A stretch of DNA of 64,000 nt, from positions 1-64,000 of the forward strand of contig CALKNV010000010.1 in assembly GCA_938091935.1 (NCBI GenBank), given 5' to 3'. The DNA is from an uncultured Pseudomonadales bacterium. Lineage in GTDB: Bacteria > Pseudomonadota > Gammaproteobacteria > Pseudomonadales > Pseudohongiellaceae. Below, one piece after another: positions 18,240 through 27,426 of the stretch; position 1 is the stretch's first letter, and the number at the start of each line of letters is the position of its first letter. The notes under the pieces were generated by a model. That model did no database searches, was not told the origin of the DNA, and saw only the letters and a list, made by a program, of their open reading frames with translations. Both the position numbers and the translations under genes were made by a program.

Positions 18240-20949
18240 GCCCGGCCCTGAAAATTCAGACCTGGTGCTGCAAGCAGGTGAGCCTGCCGGGGCAGCGCCT
18301 GCCGACATCGAATTGGACAAGCAGGAATGGCGAGAAGCGCTGGAAGACATCCTTGCATGTTATGGCACCGAGGGCGTGCAGGAAATCCTGGCCAGTCTCG
18401 GTAACTGGTGCGCGGAGCAACAACTGCCCGTGCGAGTCGGCAACGTCAACACACCTTACCTGAACTCCATTCCTGTTTCGCAGCAAGCAGACTACCCAGG
18501 CGACCTTGAACTTGAGCAGCGTTTGGAAAACATCCTGCGGTGGAACGCGATGGCTATGGTGTTGCAGGGCCAGGATGCGGGAACTGGTGTGGGCGGCCAC
18601 ATCGCAACTTACGCTTCTGCGGCAACTCTGATGGAAGTTGGCTTTAACCATTTCTTTCGTAAACAATCAGACAGCTACGGTGGTGATCTGGTGATGCTGC
18701 AGCCCCACACCTCACCGGGCGTCTATGCGCGCTCCTGGCTAGAGGGGCGTCTGAGCACTGCGCAATTGGAAAATTTTCGCCGAGAACTGCAACCAGAAGG
18801 CGGCCTCACCTCCTATCCTCACCCGCGATCAATGCCGGATTATTGGCAGGTGCCAAATGCCTCCATGGGCTTATCTACCCCCACAGCCATCTACCAGGCT
18901 CGGTTTGCCAAGTATCTTGAGAACCGGGGATTGAAGGCCCGGCGTGGCGGTAAAGTCTGGTGCTTTATCGGTGACGGCGAGTCCGATGAGCCGGAAGTGT
19001 TGGGAACGATTAATATCGCCTCCAGGGAGAAGCTGGATAACCTGGTTCTGGTGATCAACTGCAATTTACAGCGCCTTGATGGCCCGGTAAGAGGCAACAG
19101 CAAGATCATCCAGGAACTTGAGGCGTCCTTCACTGGAGCGGGTTGGGATGTGATCAAAGTCATCTGGGGTGGTGGCTGGGACCGACTGCTCGCTGCCGAT
19201 AGTCAAGGCATGCTGCGTCAACGCATGGAAGAGTGTGTAGATGGAGACTACCAGCGTTATTCGGTCTTGCCCGGCGATCTGCAGCGAGAGCATTGGGTGG
19301 ACGGTAATCCCGAACTGGAACAGATGATGAATGCCCTCTCCGACGAAGAGGTAAAGCAAATCAAGCGCGGCGGACAAGACCCGGAAAAGATTTACGCCGC
19401 CTACTCCAGAGCTGCAGCCAACACCGACAAGCCCACGGTGATACTAATCAAGACCGTTAAAGGTGATGGTCTGGTGGATGCTGCCGGCAGCAATACTGTC
19501 CATCAGAAAAAAAACTTCGATAAGGCTCAGCGTAAAGCAATTGCGCGTAATTTCGGTATCCCATTGAGTGACGCCGAAATCGAACGCGCCGCCTTCTATC
19601 GCCCCGATCCTGACAGCGAAGAAATCCGCTATTTGAAAGCCAGGCGAGAGGCGCTGGGTGGCACCATACCCGAGCGCAACAGCAACTGTACCAGTCTGGC
19701 CCCACCGCCATTGGAGCAGTTTGCCAGCTTACTGCGCAATCCCAGCAACCGACCCCAGTCCACCACCATGGCGCTGGTGCGGATCCTTTCAATCTTGATG
19801 CGAGAGGACGGGTTAAAGCAGTACATAGTCCCAATCGTTCCCGATGAGGCGCGAACCTTTGGCTTGGAGGCCTTATTCAAAATTGCGGGCATTTTCTCCC
19901 TGCAGGGGCAGCACTATACGCCGGTGGATGCTGACACACTGGTGGCTTACCGCGAGGCTGAAGACGGTCAAATCCTGCAAGAAGGCATTTGTGAAACTGG
20001 TGCCCTGGCTTCTTTTCTCGCAGCCGGTACGGCTTACTCGATTCATGGTCTGCCGATGATTCCGTTCTATTTTTTCTATTCGATCTTTGGTTTTCAGCGC
20101 GTAGGGGACATGATCTGGACCTGCGGTGACATGCTCTGTCGTGGCTTCCTGATTGGGGGCACTGCAGGCCGGACGACACTGAATGGCGAAGGCATCCAGC
20201 ACCAGGATGGACATTCCCAGGTCATCGCCAATACTTACCCCAACCTGAAGAGTTACGATGCCGCTTTTGCCTATGAACTCGTGGCTATAGTGCGCGAGGG
20301 GATCCGCCGCATGTACCAGCAGCAGGAGAACATCTTTTACTACCTGACCGCTTACAATGAGAATTATGTAATGCCTGTCATGCCAGAATCAGAAGCTGTT
20401 GCTGAAGGCATCATCAGGGGAGGCTATTGCTACTCTTCAAGCGAATCTATCGGGTCCTCGCAGATACACCTGCTCGGCAGCGGCTCGATCATGCAACAGG
20501 TGCTGGCGGCTCGTGATCAACTCGAGGCGCTTGATTACCGGGTGTCAGTTTGGAGCATCACCAGCTACAACGAACTTTATCGCGAGGCTGAGTCCTGTGA
20601 GCGACAGGCCAGGTTGCACCCGACTGAAGCGGCGCCCCTACCTTACGTCAAGGCGATGTTTACCGACACTAGCGGCGTCTATATTGCAGCATCCGACTAT
20701 ATGAAATCGCTGGCCCGCAGCATCGCCCCATGGATGCCAGCCAGCTACCAGGTCCTGGGCACAGACGGCTATGGCCTGAGTGAGTCGCGGGAGGCGTTGC
20801 GAGACTACTTCGAGATTAGCGCCGATCACATCTGTCATGCAGCACTGGTGCAATTGCTGCGCACTCAGGCCAAGGGCAAGCGCCGCATTCAGTCACAGAT
20901 TGACGCCTTAGGAATTAACCCGGATAAACCAGATCCAACACTGCGCTAG
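18232..20949 (+). CDS. aceE: Pyruvate dehydrogenase E1, homodimeric AceE type
   Basis: The 905-residue thiamine-diphosphate enzyme decarboxylates a 2-oxoacid and transfers the acyl group to an E2 lipoyl domain. The ThDP motif begins GDGESDEPEVLG and ends NCNLQRLDGPV; GHIATYASAATLMEVG and HQKKNFD are further AceE signatures. The start is a TTG that overlaps the upstream stop in TTGAGTAA, with a weak ribosome site; the family N-terminus (about 20 residues before the first helix) supports it. Neither aceF nor lpd is next to it. It could be the main E1p with E2/E3 elsewhere, or an MdeB-like 2-oxobutyrate E1 as described in Pseudomonas. Confidence 0.93.
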   Translation: MSKPGPENSDLVLQAGEPAGAAPADIELDKQEWREALEDILACYGTEGVQEILASLGNWCAEQQLPVRVGNVNTPYLNSIPVSQQADYPGDLELEQRLENILRWNAMAMVLQGQDAGTGVGGHIATYASAATLMEVGFNHFFRKQSDSYGGDLVMLQPHTSPGVYARSWLEGRLSTAQLENFRRELQPEGGLTSYPHPRSMPDYWQVPNASMGLSTPTAIYQARFAKYLENRGLKARRGGKVWCFIGDGESDEPEVLGTINIASREKLDNLVLVINCNLQRLDGPVRGNSKIIQELEASFTGAGWDVIKVIWGGGWDRLLAADSQGMLRQRMEECVDGDYQRYSVLPGDLQREHWVDGNPELEQMMNALSDEEVKQIKRGGQDPEKIYAAYSRAAANTDKPTVILIKTVKGDGLVDAAGSNTVHQKKNFDKAQRKAIARNFGIPLSDAEIERAAFYRPDPDSEEIRYLKARREALGGTIPERNSNCTSLAPPPLEQFASLLRNPSNRPQSTTMALVRILSILMREDGLKQYIVPIVPDEARTFGLEALFKIAGIFSLQGQHYTPVDADTLVAYREAEDGQILQEGICETGALASFLAAGTAYSIHGLPMIPFYFFYSIFGFQRVGDMIWTCGDMLCRGFLIGGTAGRTTLNGEGIQHQDGHSQVIANTYPNLKSYDAAFAYELVAIVREGIRRMYQQQENIFYYLTAYNENYVMPVMPESEAVAEGIIRGGYCYSSSESIGSSQIHLLGSGSIMQQVLAARDQLEALDYRVSVWSITSYNELYREAESCERQARLHPTEAAPLPYVKAMFTDTSGVYIAASDYMKSLARSIAPWMPASYQVLGTDGYGLSESREALRDYFEISADHICHAALVQLLRTQAKGKRRIQSQIDALGINPDKPDPTLR

Positions 20950-20979
20950 ACCCGGTGATGCGTCCTTTGCACTCAATAA

Positions 20980-21774
20980 TCAGTGCGTCATGGAATACAT
21001 CAGGTAGTTAATACCCAGTCGGTATGCCGAATTAGCATAGCGCGTCGGATAAGCCTGATGATAAGTATGCTCCCAGCCATCACCCATATCTGAATTCCAG
21101 TTGATCAGCACCATGACGCGACCTGAGTCATCAAGAATGGCGTGGTTACTGGCATAGTCGATCCCCTGCTCGCCAAAGTCATCGGAGCGATAAAGTGCCG
21201 GAATCATCTGTGGGCCATCGATATCATAGTAGACATGGAATATCTCATGGTCAGACTTCAACTCGACGATTTCGCGATCAGGAAAAACCTGACTGAAGGC
21301 CGCGTAAAAATTGTCCCACTGGCGCTGGCCCCAGAAATCATCGATTAACAGAAAGCCACCCCGAAGAAGATATTCGCGCAAGTTTTCAATCTCTTTGGGG
21401 CTGAGCACGATGCCACCATTCTGGCCAACTTCCAGCATGTAAAGAAATGGGTAATCGAAAATTTGCTCGTCGTCGAAGCGCAGCACGATAGGATTGCTTT
21501 CGACTTTGATATTGGTCAGCCGCGACACGCCCCGCAGGAAATTCATATCCGCATCGGGGAAGTCAATTGACCAGGTTCCGTAGCCGAAGCCGCCTCCCCA
21601 ATAGGTATCAAACTGTACCCTGACGAAGTTAAACTCGCCTGAGTCTTCAACGCCCAAATCGTAAACGTCAGCATCTGTGCCCGCTATGGAAGGAAATACC
21701 TGAGCTACCCCTAGCCCGGGCAGCAAGCTCAGCAACAGAGTTGTGAGTAGACGAACTAGCAAGATTTTAAGCAT
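20980..21774 (-). CDS. DUF4159 periplasmic protein
   Basis: A 264-residue exported protein with a clear signal peptide (LLTTLLLSLLPGLGVAQ). The core matches DUF4159: YPFLYMLEVGQNGGIVLS, then LREYLLRGGFLLIDDFWG, and DHEIFHVYYDIDG, a flavodoxin-like or glutamine amidotransferase-like fold often found beside MoxR/BatA-type aerotolerance genes. None of those neighbours is present here. It is convergent with aceE, with 30 bases between stops. Function unknown. Confidence 0.85.
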   Translation of the reverse strand: MLKILLVRLLTTLLLSLLPGLGVAQVFPSIAGTDADVYDLGVEDSGEFNFVRVQFDTYWGGGFGYGTWSIDFPDADMNFLRGVSRLTNIKVESNPIVLRFDDEQIFDYPFLYMLEVGQNGGIVLSPKEIENLREYLLRGGFLLIDDFWGQRQWDNFYAAFSQVFPDREIVELKSDHEIFHVYYDIDGPQMIPALYRSDDFGEQGIDYASNHAILDDSGRVMVLINWNSDMGDGWEHTYHQAYPTRYANSAYRLGINYLMYSMTH

Positions 21775-22146
21775 TCAAACTCTTCAAAAATTAGCGACCA
21801 ATCAAGTGTGGCTATATTCCGCGGAGGGATCAAGCGCACAGGGCCAACTTATCGACAAAATAGTCGAAAATTTCCTTTGCTTTTCTGAAAGCTGTCCTGC
21901 GGTGAAAGTGAGGACAGACGTATTTCAAAGACGATACAACCGGTCAGCGGTCATGGCATTAGCATAGGCATGTGGCCGGTTTGCTTGCCCCTTAATTGCT
22001 CGGACTCAAATTTGCAGATTGCTCCGTCTATCCAAGCCATGCAAAGCCAACCGGAGCAAAAGCGCGCATCACGTTGACTGACCTTCATCACTGTAGGGTC
22101 TCAAGCTGATCGGTTGAGCAAAGAAATGCAGTTTGGAAGCGGGGCC
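21775..22146. other. Intergenic region without a convincing gene
   Basis: 372 bases between the DUF4159 gene start and the 3' end of the ChaN-like gene. A 74-codon plus-strand frame that crosses the DUF4159 start shows no recognisable protein features. The right part should hold the DUF4159 promoter; no strong hairpin was found. Confidence 0.5.
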
Positions 22147-23070
22147 TCAACGCAGCGAAGCGCAATAATCTTCATCACTCACAGCAGGCGTAAACCAGAT
22201 ATAGTCGTAAGCGGGCTGGGCACCAAATTGTTCGAGATAACGCGCTGGCTCGGTTTCATCAGCAACGACTTCCAATAATGCCAGGCTGACTATGTCTTTT
22301 CGTTCCAACTGCTCATCACCTGCAAGCAAGTAATTTGGCACGCCGAGGTCATGGCGCACATGATAATTGCCAGCGACCAACACAGCCATGCCACCCGTTA
22401 GCCTCAGGTTCTTTGCCATGGTGAAATCTCGCGTCTGTTGAACACGTACCATTGGCGGAAACTGCGATTCCGGCAACATACCACAATGGCTCTCGTCGAT
22501 ATCGCTGTTGAGCTTTGCCAAGGTTTCGGCATCGAAGATATCTTCGATTGCCGCAGGGGTTGGTGCGCCATATACCTCTCTCACCATTTCCAAGCTTATG
22601 TTTCCTGCCGTTACTGGCACAGAGCCATTGTAAGCAGCACGGAGAAGCGGCCCATAAAACTGCCAGTCCCAGCCCTGTTCATCCCAGTATAAAAACTCCT
22701 GCATTGCTGCATCTGAAGCGAATTCTGTTTCTAAAAACCGCCTCAAAGGCTCAGAGGAATTACTATCGAGCATCTCGAAAGTGATTTGGCTTACAGCGCC
22801 GGCACTGATCAAGCGCTCAATGACGGCCAACTGCATAGAGTGATGATCCGGGTTATCGTGTTTCTCTCCTAATAAAAGATAACTGGCACTAATTAAGCGC
22901 GGCCAAAGAGTGTCTGGACTAATAAACTGCTGATCACGGCTGCTCCAGATTTTCCCCACCAGCTGGTGATCTGTATGTAGCACTGACTGCCAATTCTCAG
23001 GATTATCGACCTGCGCCGAAAGTGAGCGGCTTAGGGTCAGGGCTGCCATGACAGCTACAAAGATTCGCAT
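22147..23070 (-). CDS. ChaN/Tiki-type exported protein
   Basis: A 307-residue exported protein with signal MRIFVAVMAALTLSRSLSA. The LLGEKHDNPDHHSMQLAVIE segment, the later EMVREVYGAP and a final GNYHVRHDLGVP match the haem-binding uptake ChaN-like family of the Tiki/TraB superfamily, which has conserved His/Glu at these points. It is not a lipoprotein here. I chose the ATG at 23070, one base after the cytochrome stop codon, with GGAGG inside the upstream gene; the frame is open further. Probably co-transcribed with the cytochrome c gene, which fits an iron or haem role, but that is inference. Confidence 0.85.
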   Translation of the reverse strand: MRIFVAVMAALTLSRSLSAQVDNPENWQSVLHTDHQLVGKIWSSRDQQFISPDTLWPRLISASYLLLGEKHDNPDHHSMQLAVIERLISAGAVSQITFEMLDSNSSEPLRRFLETEFASDAAMQEFLYWDEQGWDWQFYGPLLRAAYNGSVPVTAGNISLEMVREVYGAPTPAAIEDIFDAETLAKLNSDIDESHCGMLPESQFPPMVRVQQTRDFTMAKNLRLTGGMAVLVAGNYHVRHDLGVPNYLLAGDEQLERKDIVSLALLEVVADETEPARYLEQFGAQPAYDYIWFTPAVSDEDYCASLR

Positions 23071-23071
23071 G

Positions 23072-23530
23072 CTAATTAGCACCTCCCATCTGCTGCCAGC
23101 TCCCATAAATTTCATCATCCCAAAAATTCTGAAAATAGGCGATCGCAGACAGTTTTTCGTCTTCAGTTAAAACTTCAGCAAATGCTGGCATCTTGCCGCC
23201 GAGGGGAATGCCGCCTTGGTTGATGACCTGAATGAGCAGGGACAGAGGATGATGCCAGGCATGGGCCTTGCCATTCAGTGGCGGCGGCGGAAACGAGCCG
23301 TCATCCAGTTTTTGGCGCCAGTCTGCAGCCAGGCCCTGGGCTTTGTCGCCATGACACACGGCACAGTGACTTTGAAACACTGTTTCACCAGTTGAAACCT
23401 GGGTAGATGTATACCAGCGACCAGGCTCTTTGGCTTGATCTGCACTGGTGGCACGGCTGTCGGCTTCCGAACAGCCCAACAACAGCGCAGCAATAACAAC
23501 AAACAAGGTAACTGGAATGCTCCTGGCCAT
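23072..23530 (-). CDS. Lipoprotein mono-haem cytochrome c
   Basis: A 152-residue periplasmic electron carrier. The N-terminus ends in a lipobox-like ALLLGC, so it is probably lipid-anchored. One haem site CAVCHG lies near residue 56, and MPAF near 113 is the likely axial methionine (GGKMPAFAEVL). The C-terminal YFQNFWDDEIYGSW is typical of a branch of class I cytochromes. It is sandwiched between the sixA-like and ChaN-like genes with gaps of 3 and 1 bases, so an operon is likely. Confidence 0.9.
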   Translation of the reverse strand: MARSIPVTLFVVIAALLLGCSEADSRATSADQAKEPGRWYTSTQVSTGETVFQSHCAVCHGDKAQGLAADWRQKLDDGSFPPPPLNGKAHAWHHPLSLLIQVINQGGIPLGGKMPAFAEVLTEDEKLSAIAYFQNFWDDEIYGSWQQMGGAN

Positions 23531-23533
23531 CGC

Positions 23534-24028
23534 TCAAACTTCTTTCTTGGGGTAATCGAATTCTTCCAGCTTGGCACCGTGCTCTTCGATCTCACTCCAG
23601 CTTTCGATTGGCAGACTCATCTGCACCAGACCACAAGTTGGGATATTGTCGATGTCAGCACCGGTCATCAAGTTGGCAAACTCGGTTATCGCAGGATTGT
23701 GGCCTACTAACATGGCCGACTCAAAATGATCATCCACCAGGCGTGCAGCTTTCAGGAACATGCCGGCCCCGGCGAAATACAGCTCGGGATTGCTGGCAAC
23801 CTCATCAGCGTCGAAGCCTAGTTCCTTCGCCATCAGTTTCGCTGTGGTTTTAGCGCGCACCGCGGGACTACAGATGATACAGTCCAGCTTGCTGCCCCGC
23901 TGCTGGAAGCGCCTGGCCATGTCTGGCACGTCGCGCCGGCCACGGTCCGCCAGCGGCCGCTCAAAATCCTTCAGCTCTGGATCATCCCAGCTGGATTTGG
24001 CGTGGCGCAGTAAATAGAGCGTTTTCAT
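23534..24028 (-). CDS. sixA: SixA-type phosphohistidine phosphatase
   Basis: A histidine phosphatase of 164 residues. The catalytic RHAKSSWDDP motif (R8, H9), the downstream SPAVRAKTTA arginine and the second-histidine motif VGHNPAITEF are present. SixA removes phosphate from phosphohistidine in phosphorelay or PTS-Ntr proteins. I start it at the ATG giving MKTLYLLRHAKS; an ATG 18 codons upstream would add a tail the family lacks. It leads the cytochrome c and ChaN-like genes, an association without an obvious reason. Confidence 0.9.
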   Translation of the reverse strand: MKTLYLLRHAKSSWDDPELKDFERPLADRGRRDVPDMARRFQQRGSKLDCIICSPAVRAKTTAKLMAKELGFDADEVASNPELYFAGAGMFLKAARLVDDHFESAMLVGHNPAITEFANLMTGADIDNIPTCGLVQMSLPIESWSEIEEHGAKLEEFDYPKKEV

Positions 24029-24246
24029 GGAATGCTTCAGAACGTTTACAGCGGGTGAAGAGCCCAGTTTCAGTGCCCGCAAACAGGCATCTCAGCCTTA
24101 TACCCCAATTACCTGACCAACTCCAGAAAAGTTCAAATGCTAACGAAACTGCCGGAGAGACCGAAAGCTTACAGTGACCATTTTAAATGCTCGCCGTGTC
24201 CAACAGACCCTTGGTAAGCAGCACATCCGTGAAAGAGGTAGTAATC

Positions 24247-24963
24247 ATGCTTAAGCTTAATTCGCTCGTCATTATGGGCGCATTTACCCTGCTCAGCACC
24301 GCGGTAATGGCGCAGGAGGAAGAATCCGGCCTCACCACAGAAGTGGAGCTCGGTGCCGTCTACACCAGCGGTAACGCGGAAGCTGAAAGCATAAATTTTC
24401 GAGGAGAGGTCGACTGGGACCGAGGAGACTGGGATTATGGCTTCTTGATTGACGGCCTGCGGCAATCCCAGAACGACGTATTGGCCGCTCAACGCTTATA
24501 CTATGTGGCGAACGCCAATTACGAGCTGGATGAAGTGAGCTTCATCCAGACCAGGCTAGCGCACGAGGACGACCGCTTCAGTGGTTACGACAGCCAGACT
24601 GACCTGACCGTGAGTTATGGTCGCACTACGCTGACAAATCTGCAGAACATGAGCCTTACTTATGAAGCCGGTCTCGGTTATCGCCAGAGTCGCGCCGAAG
24701 CTGAAGATTTCGACGAAGCCATGCTCCGCCTTGCCGGCGACTACCAGTGGAATATCTCTGAGTCAGCCGACTTTGGACAGACTCTGAGTGCGGAAGTTGG
24801 TACTGACACCAGTATTTATCGCTCCGAGAGTAGCATCGAGACGCGAATTCTGGACAATCTGTCGCTTAGATTTTCAATTTTCGTCAAGCATCAGACTGAA
24901 GTACCCGTTGGGCGCAAGAAGACTGATACTGAAACTGCCATTACCTTTGTAATGAATTTCTAG
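24247..24963 (+). CDS. DUF481 outer-membrane beta-barrel protein (YdiY-like)
   Basis: A 238-residue outer-membrane protein with signal LVIMGAFTLLSTAVMA and alternating beta-strand pattern ending in the aromatic TFVMNF, as barrels do. The first strands contain GAVYTSGNAEAESINFRGE, the hallmark of DUF481, called salt-induced outer-membrane protein in E. coli. Very acidic overall. The ATG at 24247 has GAGG eight bases upstream; the frame extends 20 codons further without a better start. Stands alone, divergent from sixA. Confidence 0.88.
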   Translation: MLKLNSLVIMGAFTLLSTAVMAQEEESGLTTEVELGAVYTSGNAEAESINFRGEVDWDRGDWDYGFLIDGLRQSQNDVLAAQRLYYVANANYELDEVSFIQTRLAHEDDRFSGYDSQTDLTVSYGRTTLTNLQNMSLTYEAGLGYRQSRAEAEDFDEAMLRLAGDYQWNISESADFGQTLSAEVGTDTSIYRSESSIETRILDNLSLRFSIFVKHQTEVPVGRKKTDTETAITFVMNF

Positions 24964-25020
24964 CAGGTATTCCAGAAGTCCCACGGTGGGAGGTCTGGGC
25001 GCTGCGGATGAGGCCCAAGC

Positions 25021-26640
25021 ATGACACCTGTCGTTCGGCTCTACTGGCTAATCGCCCTGTTCTTCCTGCCGCTGAGCCTGGTGTGGCTTCACACCAGCCT
25101 CAGTGGCATCTACTCCCCTGACACACTCGCCGCACACCCTCTGCAGCTACTCCTGTTCCTGCTGACGCTTGGCTGGACAGCTGTGGGTGGCTACGATCTA
25201 TTCTTCAGCCCGAGTAATCTGCGACGTAACTACCCGGTGCTGGCCAATATTCGCTATACCCTTGAAAAATTTCGGCCTGAAATTCAGCAATATTTTATTT
25301 CTAACAACCAGGAAGAGCGCCCTTTCAGTAGAGAACACCGCGATCTCGTCTACCGACGGGCGAAAAACCTGAGTGACACCATTCCATTTGGCACCGAGCG
25401 TGACATCCTTGCCGAGGGGTATCGCAGCCTGCTGCACTCAATAAACGCAACTCATCTTGATGAGAGCCATGGCCGGGTGACATTCGGCGGGCCAACCTGC
25501 AGCAAACCCTATAGCGCTTCCAGACTGAACATCTCGGCGATGAGCTTCGGCTCTCTCAGCGGTAATGCAATCAGGGCGCTAAACAAGGGCGCCAGCCTCG
25601 GAGGGTTTGCTCACAACACCGGCGAAGGCGGCTTGAGCCCGCACCACCTGAAACACGGCGGCGATATTATCTGGCAGATTGGCACGGGTTATTTCGGCTG
25701 CCGTCAGAAAAATGGTCGCTTTGATGACGGCGCTTTCGCGGACAGGGCCAGCCGCGACACGGTCAAGATGATAGAAATCAAGATTTCCCAGGGTGCAAAG
25801 CCCTCTCACGGCGGCGTCCTCCCCGGTGCCAAGGTGACCCGGGAAGTCGCTGACATTCGCCTGGTGGAAGTTGGTCAGACCGTCACTTCACCTCCCAGCC
25901 ACCCTGAATTTTCCACCCCAATAGGCCTACTCGAGTTTGTGCAGCGACTCCGGAATGAAAGCGGCGGCAAGCCAATAGGCTTTAAACTCTGCATTGGTCA
26001 TAAGCATGAGTTTCTCGGCATCATCAAAGCCATGATAGAAACCAATATTGTGCCGGACTTCATTACCATCGATGGCTCTGAGGGTGGCACTGGTGCCGCC
26101 CCTGTGGAGTTCACCAATCGACTTGGTGTGCCCTGCCTCGAAGCGACCTACTTCGCCAACCAGGCACTGATCGGCGCCAATCTGAGGGACTCAGTACGTC
26201 TGATCAGTTCGGGGATAACTGCCAGCGGTTTCGACATGCTGGAAAAAATTGCGGTTGGGGCAAACGCAGTCAATGCAGCACGCTCAATGATGTTGGCACT
26301 GGGTTGTATTCAGGCACGCAGCTGCAACACCAATCTTTGCCCCACTGGCATCGCCACTCAGGATCCTGCCCGAGAGCGGGCGGTAGATGTGGATGAAAAA
26401 GCCCAGCGCGTGAGGAACTATCACGAACGAACCGTTCACTCTTTTCTGGAGCTTTGCGGTGCGATGGGCCTGGAAGATCCGGACGATCTTAGCCCTGAAG
26501 ATCTCTTGCGCCGTTCGGAAAATATTATGCGGTCCTTCGTACAAAGCTATGCTGCATTAGAGCCGGGGCAGCTCTTGTCAGCTGACGTACCGGCATCATT
26601 CAAGACTGACTGGGACCGGGCCCAAGCAGCCAAATTTTGA
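25021..26640 (+). CDS. Membrane-anchored FMN-binding glutamate-synthase-like protein
   Basis: A 539-residue protein made of two N-terminal membrane segments (about 5-28 and 38-60) and a GltB central/FMN domain. Clear GltB motifs are ISAMSFGSLSGNAIRALNKG, NTGEGGLSPHH, PSHGGVLPGAKV and IDGSEGGTGAAP. CIQARSCNTNLCPTGIA gives the three cysteines of a [3Fe-4S] cluster. It lacks the glutaminase domain, so it cannot be a complete glutamate synthase. The family is widespread but its substrate is unknown. It follows the DUF481 gene by 57 bases. Confidence 0.88.
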   Translation: MTPVVRLYWLIALFFLPLSLVWLHTSLSGIYSPDTLAAHPLQLLLFLLTLGWTAVGGYDLFFSPSNLRRNYPVLANIRYTLEKFRPEIQQYFISNNQEERPFSREHRDLVYRRAKNLSDTIPFGTERDILAEGYRSLLHSINATHLDESHGRVTFGGPTCSKPYSASRLNISAMSFGSLSGNAIRALNKGASLGGFAHNTGEGGLSPHHLKHGGDIIWQIGTGYFGCRQKNGRFDDGAFADRASRDTVKMIEIKISQGAKPSHGGVLPGAKVTREVADIRLVEVGQTVTSPPSHPEFSTPIGLLEFVQRLRNESGGKPIGFKLCIGHKHEFLGIIKAMIETNIVPDFITIDGSEGGTGAAPVEFTNRLGVPCLEATYFANQALIGANLRDSVRLISSGITASGFDMLEKIAVGANAVNAARSMMLALGCIQARSCNTNLCPTGIATQDPARERAVDVDEKAQRVRNYHERTVHSFLELCGAMGLEDPDDLSPEDLLRRSENIMRSFVQSYAALEPGQLLSADVPASFKTDWDRAQAAKF

Positions 26641-26775
26641 GTCCACTCTAGCAATATGCGAATTGGAGGCAGCGACAATCCAGCGCTACTGATCGCAAGC
26701 ACGGAAAATAGGCGTATTATTATTGAGGGCCGCATTCGAGCAGGTCTACATCACTGTTCTCCTGGAGCTTGTGTC

Positions 26776-27333
26776 ATGCGACAAACTATCCGCCTCTTCA
26801 TCAGCACGCTGTTTTGTTTTTTTGGTTTATTTTCGACAGCTGCGGACCAGGCTGATAGCCGCCTCGACGCGCTATTTGAGCAGTTGCAGCTCAGCGAAAA
26901 TCCTGTACAAATCAGGACCACGGAAAGCGAAATCTGGTCTATCTGGCTGACCCACCCCAATAGTGACGTTGAGCGCCTAATGGTGCTTGGCACAGAGGCC
27001 ATGAACAAGCGCCAGTTTCCTGAGGCACTGTTGATCTTCACCCAGATAGTTGAGAACTTTCCTGAATTCGCAGAAGGATGGAACAAGCGCGCAACCCTGT
27101 ACTACCTGGTGGGTAACACAGCAGCGTCTGTCAGCGATATTGAAAAGACCCTGGCATTGGAACCGCGTCACTTTGGCGCGCTGTCTGGACTGGGGCTGGT
27201 GTATCTGCAACAGGGCAAGTTGACCGAGGCCAAGGACGCGTTTGAGAAACTGATTGCTGTCCATCCAAACAGTCCTAACGCTCAAGAAAATCTGCGCCTG
27301 GTGATTGAGCAAATTGCCGTAAATATTATCTGA
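26776..27333 (+). CDS. Exported TPR protein
   Basis: A 185-residue protein with a signal peptide (LFISTLFCFFGLFSTAA) and three tetratricopeptide repeats in the C-terminal two thirds (EALLIFTQIVENFPEFAEGW, ASVSDIEKTLALEPRHFGAL and KDAFEKLIAVHPNSPNAQ). TPRs bind partner proteins. I start it at the ATG 40 codons inside the longer open frame because it has GGAG eight bases upstream and gives a proper signal. A strong bidirectional terminator follows. Confidence 0.82.
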   Translation: MRQTIRLFISTLFCFFGLFSTAADQADSRLDALFEQLQLSENPVQIRTTESEIWSIWLTHPNSDVERLMVLGTEAMNKRQFPEALLIFTQIVENFPEFAEGWNKRATLYYLVGNTAASVSDIEKTLALEPRHFGALSGLGLVYLQQGKLTEAKDAFEKLIAVHPNSPNAQENLRLVIEQIAVNII

Positions 27334-27374
27334 CGCCGGGCGCAGAACGGCTTGACTCGCTTTGCTTCGCCCAC

Positions 27375-27408
27375 AAAAAAAGGGATGCTCGGAAGCATCC
27401 CTTTTTTT
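27375..27408. terminator. Bidirectional intrinsic terminator
   Basis: Stem GGGATGCT (27382-27389) with AGCATCCC (27394-27401), loop CGGA, flanked by seven A before and seven T after. It serves both the TPR gene on the plus strand and the lipoprotein gene on the minus strand. Confidence 0.92.
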
Positions 27409-27426
27409 GACAGAATCAGCTAAGAC

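Noticed and set aside
24029-24082. 18-codon extension of the SixA-like protein
   Set aside because: Family proteins start directly at the first strand before RHA; the extension has no motif.
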